Shown here in pieces: positions 50,001-61,600 of a stretch of 64,000 nucleotides of DNA. The notes beneath the pieces were generated by a model. It made no database searches, was not told where the DNA came from, and saw only the letters and a list, made by a program, of their open reading frames with translations. The stretch spans positions 58,947,898 through 59,011,897 of the forward strand of contig OX421493.1 in the NCBI GenBank assembly GCA_949126835.1, written 5' to 3'. Numbering within the stretch: position 1 is the stretch's first letter; each line of letters opens with the position of its first letter. The stretch is from Anisus vortex (taxonomy: Eukaryota > Mollusca > Gastropoda > Planorbidae). The translations under genes and the position numbers were made by a program.

Positions 50001-53000
50001 AAACAATACATAATTCAATGTTTAATAAATATTTGGTGACCCTGAACGTATTTTGTATTAAAAAAAAACAACACTTTACAAGGTAAAATTAGGGATAAAA
50101 AATATATTTGTTAAACGTACTTTGATTACAGTAATCTCCCTTAAATCCTTCAATACAAGAGTTACATTTTCCTGAAGTTGAGTTGCAAGTCTGATCAAGA
50201 CATTGAGATGAACATGTTTCTAGACAGTTCAATCCAAACTTGTTCTTTGGGCATGCTTTATGTAAACAAACATAACATTAGCATCTTTAGTTTTTCATTC
50301 CAAAATATTATGTTATAAAGATAACATTTCTTCAAAGCCTTTTCTTGGTGGGTGAGATAAATAACTAGGTCTACAGCGCTAACAACATGTCGGCTACAGT
50401 AGGCTAACTCAAATCTAGGTTGATTGACACATGACTGACTTAATTGTTAAGTTGAAACCATTTGTCTCAAGAATACATTGCACAATTTGATTATTAAAAA
50501 AAAGGATTTCGTTGTTGTTGTTGCGACTGTGGCCTACGTTTTATTGAAGTAGATTACGTGTTGATGTTATAGAGTTTATTATATGATCCAAAAACTTTGC
50601 AAGGTATTCGGCTCTTGGGCCGGAACTTAAACAGTTTATATCATTAAGTGTTTATCACATTGCACACGCCATTTGAATTGGTATATATAATATCAATTAT
50701 TGAATCAAACAAGTTCTTACGCAGTGAACAAATGGGAGCATTATTGTATCCATAGCAACCTTGTTTACATGTCCCTTTTAAATGATCACAGTCAGAATTG
50801 TAGCATGAACTGGAGCATTGGCGGGAACAATTTAATCCCCATTGACCAGAAGTACATTCTGAAATACATTTTCAAACTATTTAATTCATTTAAAAGGATA
50901 ATAAGTTAAATAATTGTAAAAAGTTTACTATATTTTTATTTAAGATACAGTTCTAGTATTTTATTTACAAAAGGTTTGCAACTGCCCTAACAGAACACTA
51001 TATTAGGTCGGCTGGTCCAGTGATTAGTTAACCGGACTGTCAACTGACACGTCGCAGGTTCTATCGCTGGTCGCTTTGCAGGAGTTTTGGGCCAAGTGGG
51101 CGTAATAATCTTCTATCTAGAAGGAAAGTCGGTATACTTATAAAATGAATCATCTGCCAATATATATATATATATATATATATCTTGGCCTAATGTTGGT
51201 AAATTTAGGGCCAATATAGTGTGCTGTTAAGGTAATGATTAAAATGAAAAAGTGATTACTTTGTGAACATGTTGGTGGGTCGGTGTAGCCGAAACAAACA
51301 TCTCTGCAGGTACCGTCGTCAAGGTGACAGGAATGCTGGCACAAATCGCTACAAGTTTCTCTACAGTCTAAACCCCAATATCCAGGAACACATTCTGTCA
51401 AACACAAATTGTTGTACATGTTACGAGAGTATAATTTGGTATAGAAAACATACCAGTCAATACAAAGAAAGGCAGTCTTTTATGCTTCTCCGTGAGCATT
51501 GAAAATATACCCTAAATAAAGTTAAGTGTCCCTATCAAACTATGGTAGTCCTTATGAGGGCTAGTTATGCAGCTTTAAACTGGTTCAGTGGACATTGATT
51601 ACAATGAGATTGTACGGCCAGCACAATGCAAGGTACCCAAACCCTGCAAAAAATCCTCACGTTTTTTATTTGTTTTGTTTTTTATAACAATTTTAACACC
51701 TTAGCTAAAGCTGGAGGCAGACATTACCAGACGGGACCATCCTTTCACTCCTAAGAAATAAAGGCAATACTCAAAAGGAATAAATCCTAAAGATGGTCTG
51801 AACGGCAACCAAACAACCCAACGCTCGATATTAACTTCAAACTCTCCCGCCAATCTCAACACATCATCTTCAGACTAAGGACTGGTCACAACAGGCTGAA
51901 ACAACACATGTTCCGTAAACTACGAATCGGAACAAGCGAAATGTGCCCCTGCGGAACAGCTCCAGAAAATGCGGAACATGTCCTTTAGACCTGCCCCCTG
52001 TACCATTCTACCCCGTCAGCTTTTGGCCCCAGGTCAGGAGGCTACCTTCAAAACGAACTGTCCGGTGGACTAGAGCAACTGACAGCAACGGCGCATTTTA
52101 TTACAACTATTGGACTTGTTGTCTGAATCCTCCCAATCATAACATTTGAGAACGAAGAAGAAGATGTAGAACCAAAAATTTCAAAATGACTTCCAGACCA
52201 GTTTTCCACCGTGCTATTATATCATGAAAATAAGAAGGCACAATGAAAAGAGGTATTTTGTGTTGGCCTAATGACTGATATTTCTTTTCATTGAAAACGT
52301 CGTTTTTGACAGACGGTATGGAGCATCCCAGTCCGGGTTATGCATGTCACTTTCATAGTTTTCAAAATACAATTTTATTTATTTTCTTCCTTGTTTGTTA
52401 GTATTCATATAATTCATAGATAATAATTGTATCAAACATTCACACACAAACGCACATTCACAAAAAAAACACATAAAATGCCATACATAGAGCTGCAGCC
52501 CAAGTTGTGCAATGAATGGTTGCAATCGACGTAGCTTTTCCTGAGATAATGGTCAGTGTCGTGACCTACTCATTATTCCTTAATACGGTTGTGTTACAGG
52601 TAATTTTCGATAACAGGAAAAACCCTGAATATGGCTCCCATTAACTTTATGCTTGACCAATGCCACTCTAAAGTATGAGTCTTTTTATGTGGCTCTTTGT
52701 TGATTTAACCCTTGCAACACCGGTCATTATTTAAGTAACACTAAAAAAATGTAAATACATTATTACATACAGTTTTAAAATAGATTTTGTTTTCTTTTTC
52801 CCACATTCAATTTATACTATATTTATTTTCGTTTGTTAGTACAATTTTGCCTTAGGTTACGAATGCCCCAGGTTACGAAAAATTTAGGTTACGAATAGTT
52901 TCATGGGCTACGAACGAAGGCAAAACAGAAAAGGCACGGTTTAAGGTTGGAGACAGAAAGATTTCCAGTCGGCTGCCAAGCAACAACGATAAGGATCTCT

Positions 53001-55567
53001 TGAAAGTAATGATTCAGAATAGAAAGGAAAGAGACACATTTCCCATTATCATTGTTTGGGTAAGAAAGATGGGCTAAATCTTTTTTTTTATTTTACATCT
53101 AATTTGTTTGGCTGTATTCTTTCAACAAAATTAATACATGTAGTACACGGGTTGTTTTTTTTTCGTTTTGTCTGGTTAACGACCTAAGGATTATACAAAT
53201 GAACAATTCTTTCGTCTTGAAACAGAAAGTCTCTGTTAAAATATTTCATATAAGTTAATGTTTCGGATTAGGAACCTTTGGGATTACGAACATATGTGTG
53301 GAACAAAATTTTGTAACTGGAGCTACGACTCTACATTAGGCCTGCATAACACTTAAAACATGTGCAGAATGTAAAATTTAAAATGATGTTAAGATTATGT
53401 AGACTGACTATGGTGTTACTCTATTTATAAAATGAGAAATGAATCAATGTCAATGAATCTTTCTTGTGCTATACCTGCTCTATCTATTACAATTTCATTT
53501 AGTCACAATATATTATAAGAATTTGGCACATTTTATTCATGAAAGAAAATGCGCAAAAAAGTGTGCATAAGTAAGTGTCAATCCGGCCCTTTAAGTTTCT
53601 ACCCTCCTCCCTTCCCCGTCATTTTTTTCGTTATCTAAAAAGTAGTTATTGTGATCCAGTTGACTAGGCCTTTTTTTATTACCGGTAAGCTTACAAACTA
53701 TGGTTATGAAAGAGAGAATGTATTTCCCCCAGTTGTTTTACAAATGCATTTCCTACCTCCATACGCCACAAATTCATTCAAAGTCACATAAGGTACTGGG
53801 TCTCTACTGTATTTTTTGGTCTGGCTGACTGTGACCGTAGTTATTGGAGTAGAATTTGGAAACAATACATTGTAGATAGTCTTATCTATAGTACTTGAGT
53901 CTGTGTGTCTAAATACAATTTGATCAGCATTCATTGCTTGGAGGGAAAAATGCCGCAATCTGTCTTGTCTATCATCAACTGAACAATTTTAAACATAGAA
54001 AAAGAGAACGTTTAATAATATCATTTTTATATTTAAATGACTCATACATAGAAATCAATGACGCATTAACATGAAAAGATATAACACTAGACCACTGAGG
54101 CTGTACCTTGTACGACTGCATTATACAAATGCACTAATCTAAAATGTTAACTCTATCCAATGACTATGAAATGATAACTTAAATACTTAAATACAATTAG
54201 GTACGATATACTTCAATAACTTGATTACCTACATTAAGGGTGCGCTACATTTTTTTGGTTGAATAGCCTTAAATAAAGTATAACATAAAATGCTATCTAT
54301 AGACATTACGCAAAAGAAGTATGTTTTCAAGCGAAAATTTTCTTTTATAAAACAATTATACATTAATACATTATTGTGTACATACCTCTATTATATAAGA
54401 TGAATCTATTTATACAGTAAGGTCGATCAAATTGTATTCTCCACTTTGGGGTTATATCTGTTGTATTTGTATGACTGCAGTGACCTTCATAACAGCTTTT
54501 CATTATGAATCCATCAACAGCGAAGTCAGCTCTAAAAGTTAGATACTGTGATGTTTGCCTCACATCACTTTGCAGTAATGCCATATTTCTACCTGAAATT
54601 AATAATTGGTATAGAGATTCTTAAAAATGTATTTTAATCAACGCTAAGACGCTATTACAATAATTAAATAGTATCATTTTCTATGTTTTATTTTTAATCC
54701 CTTATTTAGATCGATGTTTCCAATCATGGACTATGTTTAATGGGTTTAGCATTTTAATTCAATGCATATATATATATTATACACTCTAAGCTTTCCCAAT
54801 TATGCACAAAAAGTGTTGTAATCTCACTATTAATTTGCCAACCTAACACATTTTTTTTTAAGTAACGCCCAACTTAACTTTAATTATATTTATACAAAGT
54901 GGCAATAATATTTCATGTTTTTAGTACTTGTTCTATATATAATAGTTAGTTGATTTTGTTTTGTTTAATCATATATTTCATACTTATAAACTATTTTTTA
55001 AGACATAAAAATATTAATATATACAATCTAATCTTATCGAATACATTAGAAATGCGCCTTCTATAAAGAAGATTATTGCGTCCTACGCACATCCGTTGTT
55101 TGAGTCTAGTCCTGCATATCTATAAGTGTTTTAATTGATGCTAAGTTAAAGGTTTTCCTTGTTTGTTCAGGCATCCCATTCCATGCCCAAATGCCGCTCG
55201 GGAAGAAAGAGTACTTACATTCATTTGTTCTCGCATAAGACATAAGGAACATGTTTTTGTGCTTACGTTTATCTGATCATCGTAACAGATTTTTTTTTCG
55301 TATTTCTGAATTAAAATTTAATGCCTTGTGTGTTATTATTACTTTACTCTTTGCCCTTCTGTCCTCTACTGTTTCTAGTGTTACGTCCACAATACTCTAG
55401 TGGTCAGAGTAGCGTAAATGTTGTTGAATACTCGTTCGTCCTACGGTAGTTTTTAGCTAATATTATTTATACTTCAGTATTACGCGTACTCCTTATTGTC
55501 CTGAGGACAAACTCAAGATTTGCCTTCTGACAGTTCCTTTCATTGACGTTGTAGTTGTAAATATAGG

Positions 55568-55627
<60 letters not shown>

Positions 55628-58600
55628 TTTTAAATAATAAAACAGTAACTTGTCAACATAAGCTTCAGGGTAAAGGGTTCAATCAGGAAGATATTTATTT
55701 CATATAATAAATCCAATACTTCTAAGTATGTACAATAGAATCATTATATACAGCAATAGTGAAACAGAGCCAACACAAGCGTCATCGAACAGACTCAAAA
55801 GAAATTTTCTAAAAAACTCTCAAGAAAAACTACGCGAAATGCCTTAAATATTAGCGGGGAAGGGCGGGGAACATACCTATGAAGAGAGTGATAAAATGTT
55901 GGTACCATTTACAAAACTAAAAAAAAAGTTAGTTTTAACATGTTTTCTCCTGTACGTAAAATAATAAGCTATTCCTAGAATTTGCAGTCGGTACAAGAGT
56001 GGATTTCTAGAATTTTGCCCTCGTTACAAAAAAAGTTTGTCATAAAAGGAAAATGGTCTAATCTTAGTAACACACACAAAACTCGTATTGAGAGATGTTA
56101 CAGTTTAGTTTTTATTCACTGCAACATGATTTTAAACAGTTAAATGAGTGAGTAAAGTTTTTTCCCTAAATAAACAAACAGCAGTGAAGTGTGCAAAAGA
56201 AGTTTTTCCCTAAATAAACAAACAGTAGTGAAGTGTGCAAAACAAGTTTTTCCCTAAATAAACAAACAGTAGTGAAGTGTGCAAAAGAAGTTTTTCCCTA
56301 AATAAACAAACAGTAGTGATGTGTGCAAAAGAAGTTTTTCCCTAAATAAACAAACAGTAGTGAAGTGTGCAAAACAAGTCTAAAGTGTGGACTTTGATTA
56401 GTGTTTATATAAATAAAGAATCTTATGATAGTTACATAATATCTAGTCGAAGTGGTCGGCTTCTTTCTATAAGAGCAAGAACAGAGAGATTTAAGAACTC
56501 TTTTGTTCCACTGTCAGTGAGACTCTTTCAAAAGAATCATCTTTCAGCCAGGAAATACAATGGCTCAATAGCTGACTCCTAAATAATATGCCTACTTTTT
56601 TCTTGTATGATAAATAGTATGATAGTGTGCGTGAATGTCTAATGTGTTTGAGTACAAATGGTTCTTTAATATTGTTTTAGCTATGCTGAAAGACGGAATT
56701 TATGTAATCAAGTCAATTTTCCATTCATTTGGATCAATAAAGCAATCTTATCTTATCTTATATAATAATACACGCCTCAGTAGTCATAATAATAATAAAG
56801 AATAATAAGTTAACAAGAGAGAGCTCTGGGCGCTATTAATATGTTGCACTAGGTTTAGTAATTGAACTATTGGTGTTACTCTTGTCAGTTTTGAATATTC
56901 GATAGTAATATTACCAGCTCTTTTCTGAATTTGCTAAAATTTTTAAATTTTCTCTTTAATCGATAAATAACGTGACATAGAATTTTAGTTTTATGTTTTT
57001 ATGACATTTGTAAAAGTTCCTTTTTATGAAAAATAATGTTTTGATAGATTTTTTTAATGCTTCATGAATAAGTGAATTCCAAGATAACTTATCATTTATT
57101 ATTGCTCCCAAGTACTTAGCATTGTTAGTTTGAGTTATGTCTTTGCCATGACTGAAGTAGTTTGTAATTATTTGTTTCTTTTTTTTTTGGATACTGTTAA
57201 CAGTCGGCATTTTTTCTGGATGAAAACAGGCCCCAAGAGAGGGGGGGGTACAGCCGGAACGCCGTACCAGGGCCCATAAGAGTTTAGGGAGCCCATGAAT
57301 ATTAAAATTTAAAATTAAATTGTTAATTTCGCAATTATATTTTAATTGTTACTATTAAGCTAATATGAGATGCCCCACAAACTTACTACAAGCTTACGTA
57401 GAGCTGGGGGCCCTTAATTTTGGTATTCTTTGAATGTGTACTTGAACATTTAGTTAAATATGCAAAGAAGCATCTAGTCTAGTTGTAATATAGGGCCTAA
57501 TTATTTTCGATAATAATAACGATGACATTAAATTGTATAGCGCTGCCAACAAACATACTGTAAGCTCAGAGCGCATTTAACATAACAATTAAAGAACACA
57601 GATACAATCTATAGGCCAAGAGATTAAAAAAAAAATAGCATTTAGTATCTTTTTTTTTTTAATTTTCTCCAGAGACACAAATATAGACCTATGAGCCTTA
57701 CAGGCTTACAGTTATCCCTGTTAGCTTAGTAGCCTAGGCCTAAATACTCTATGTCGTTGCTTACTAGTACGACACTCAAAGCTAGTTAGTCGATCCGTTT
57801 ACACTTTAATGATCTCCTGTGCGGTAGACAAGAGGGGATAGGGCACGGTGGTCGAGCGGCAGCGCGTTCAACTGGCGATCCAAAGGTTCTGGGTTCGAAT
57901 CCTGGTGCATGCTAGGATTTTTTCCCGGAACTTGAGGGTGACGCTGAGTCTACCTAGCTCTGATGGGTACCTGAGACTAGTTGGGGTAAAGCAAAGGCGG
58001 GTGGGACTTGTGCTGGCCCCACATCCCTCGTAGCCACATAAACTGGTGAAGGCTGCTTCACCGGCCCTATGATCAATTTCGTCCGACGGGTACTTTACTA
58101 GCCAAGAGGGGAGGTTGAAAGTATAAACAAATTAAACAAATTTTAATGTATTGAAAATGTAAAACACATTTTTTTTTCATTTAACACATGTATTTTGGAA
58201 ATAATCTGTAAAAAAAAAAATGATGTGTCAACTGTATTGCTATAGCAGATGTAACCTTACATTAGACTACACAACATACATTAGTTGCGAATATTTTCAA
58301 CTGACAAGAAAAACACCAATAGTTAAATCAATAAACCTAAAACACGAAAGGACAGAAGGACAACGAGTACAGTAGTAATAATACATAAAGCATTAAACAC
58401 TACTAATACAACACAAAAACAATATGTTACAATGCTCATATAAACCTAAGGACGAAAATCGTATACGATAACAAATGAAGAAAAGTACTTATTCATCCCG
58501 AGTGGCATACGGGCATTGAATGGGTTAACTGAACAAACCAGGAAAACCCGTAACTTATCATTTCAAACACTAATAGAAAAGCAGGACTAGCCTAATATAA

Positions 58601-61600
58601 ATAAATCATCTAGATATGACTGGTGTTAGAAAAAAAGTGGAGAGGGGGGGAGGGGAGGGCCAGAAAAGATCTCGTACTGGCATCTTTTTTTTTCTCTCGA
58701 GGGTCCTGGATGCAAATACATAGCCCTACTGCAGTTAGTTTCCTTTTTTTGTGATTCATCTAGGTCTTCAAATGAAGACTAGTAAACTAGTATGTTGAAC
58801 TTTATCAAGGCTTTAAAAAAATATAGTAATTTAGCATCAATTTGCTTGTTATTGTATAATCCTTTAGACAAGTCACCTATTAAACCTATTAACTGTGTTT
58901 CACATGATCTGTTTTTCTTGAAGCCGTATCGGTGTGGGCACAGTGCATTATGTTTGTCTAAGTGATTTACTATACTACTATATATTCAGGACCGGCTCAT
59001 CCATGTAGGCTAACTAGGCGCCGCCTAGGGCGCAAAATTGTAAGGGGCGAAAAATTGAAGGTTTTTTTTGTAGATTTGAGGATATAAAAATATAAAATAA
59101 ACTAAAGTTTAATGCTTCTGTGCGCTGCTAGCATAGGCACATGAATTATTAGGTAATGAAATGCGAATGGTATTTTATTTAACTTGTCTTAGAAAATAGG
59201 AAAGTATGACCTAACACTCTACTGAGTTTGGCAACATCGCTGTGCGTAGCAGAGTGCAAAGCGGCAACCCCATACTTCCCCTCGCCACACCTTGGAATTG
59301 GCGGAACATCACACTGAAGAGACGTGACCTTTAAGTTGTTGCCAATAGAGAATATTCGAGGGCAAGGTTATAACAATGGCAGCAACATAAGAGGAAAGAA
59401 AAAAAGGAGTTCAAAAAAGAATATTAGATGTAAACCCACGTGAGTTGTATGTGTCATGCTGCTCACATACTTTGAACCCTGTAATCAACGATGCAGCTTC
59501 ATTCTGTGTGGAAGTTACTACCTTTTTTGATGTGGTCCAACGAACATATGTATACTTTTCAGCATTAAATCGTCGATGGGAGATTTTGTGCCGTCACGTG
59601 CCATCTTTCACATTAAATCCCTAAGTGACACAAGATGGTCCAGTTGAATTGATGCACTAACACATCTGCGGTAACACCAGTTATCTCATATTTGTGATAC
59701 CTTGGAAGCAATTTCTGAAGACACTTCTCTAAAATGATATAGAATCTAGTGGCATTATTGCGAAGGTAGAAGCACTTCGGTTACTTAAAAATAGCTCAGA
59801 CTTCAAGTTTATTGTTGCACTTTTCACAAGGCACAACATTTTGTTTCAAATAAACATAACTAGTAATATACTACAAGAAAAGGACTTGAGTCTCCAGAGA
59901 GCAGTTATTCCCCTGAAAAAAAACGAAGAGTTTGTTTGGTTACAGCTAGAAATGATTTATAGTTCAAGAGAGATCTGGTTAATGCTCATGAAGTAGCAAA
60001 AGAAGTTGGAATAGAACCAGTATAAAAAGAAAAGGTTCAAATTAAAAGAGAAAATGTTTGATTACGAATCATTGAATGATAAATCTTTAAGTATTGCAAG
60101 TGACCCCGCAGCAATTTTCAAGATCCCCTTTACGATGCTGCATTAGACACAGCTGCTAATGCGGTAAAAGAAAGATTTTCCCAGTTAAATAAAGTATCTG
60201 GTGTCTTTGGATTTGTGTACAACATTTCTGACCTTAAAAACAAGACTACATCAGAGTTTAATTCGATGTGCAAAGACTTGGAAAAAGCATTAACAATTGA
60301 AAAAGATGAAGGTTGGCATGAATCTGACATTGCTGTTGTAGGACTGTCTTCTGAACTAAGAGCAATTTCTCATCTTCTCCGTGACTCAGTATCAAACCCT
60401 GTGAGAAGTCTTCAACTACATTTACCAACAAAATCTTGAAAAAAAATGTCCTAACATTTGTGTAGCCCTTCGTATTTTGCTTACGTTGCCACTTTCTGTG
60501 GCTAGTGCTGAACGAAGTTTTTCAAAACTTAAGCTTATTAAAACATATCTGTGAAGTACAATGTGTCAGGAGAGTCTTGCGGGTCTGACGAGGATTTCTT
60601 TTGAAATACCAAGACAGACTCAAAAGCCCTTATACAAGAATTCGCTAGGCAGAAAACAAGAAAAGTACCATTATGGCTTTAGTCTTTATGAGTATAAATA
60701 CTAATAATCAGTATTTAAAAGTGACTCTTGGGCCGTAGTTAAGAAAACACTAATCCAATATCAAACAATATCAAGTTTCCCTTTTTTTAAATGTATTATT
60801 AAAAAAACAGAAAAACTATCTGTAATATAACTGTGAGTTTCTGTTTGTTATTAAGAAAACTTTACATAATGCAATTATAAAACCTAATAAACTCATATAC
60901 CTAATGTAAAACTGTGAGTTTGGTAATTTTTTTAATATTAATTTAGATTTCTAATTGTCAAAATTAAAGACTAAATGCAATCCATTGTTAATTTTCATTC
61001 AACTGTTTTATTTACATATCCCAGTCATTAATCAAAGGTTATAAAATACAATTCTTGTTATAACAATTATTAACAAAAACACATTTCCGATGTTCCCTAC
61101 CCGGCAGATCTCGCCGAAGGCACTTTAATGAGGACTCATAATTTGTTTTCGCCTAGGGTGTCAAAAAACCTAGAGCCGACCCTGTATATATTATATGCTC
61201 AAGTATTTTACATGTTATGCTTGTCTGTAATTTCCAGGGTCAGATTTAATTCCTTTTTAAAAAAAAGGTGTGTTACGTTGGCTTATTTCCAATCTTTGAG
61301 CACTTTGAACTGGTTTAGAGATGACAGAAAAAGTATTGTAAAAATTGGACATAGTTCATTATTTAGTTCTTTAAGAAGTCTTGCTGGTATTTTATCTGGA
61401 CCAGAAGCTTTGTTTACTGTTATGTACATATAAAACAATTTACTCTTACCTCCATTGATGTATAAGAAGCACAGTGATCCTACTAAATCTCCTTCAAGTT
61501 TTATTGTATAGATAGCAACATTAGTATCACAATGAATGTCAAATGTATTGAAGTCTATCTGTGATAATCTTTGTTTGATACACTCAATCCACGAAGAACT

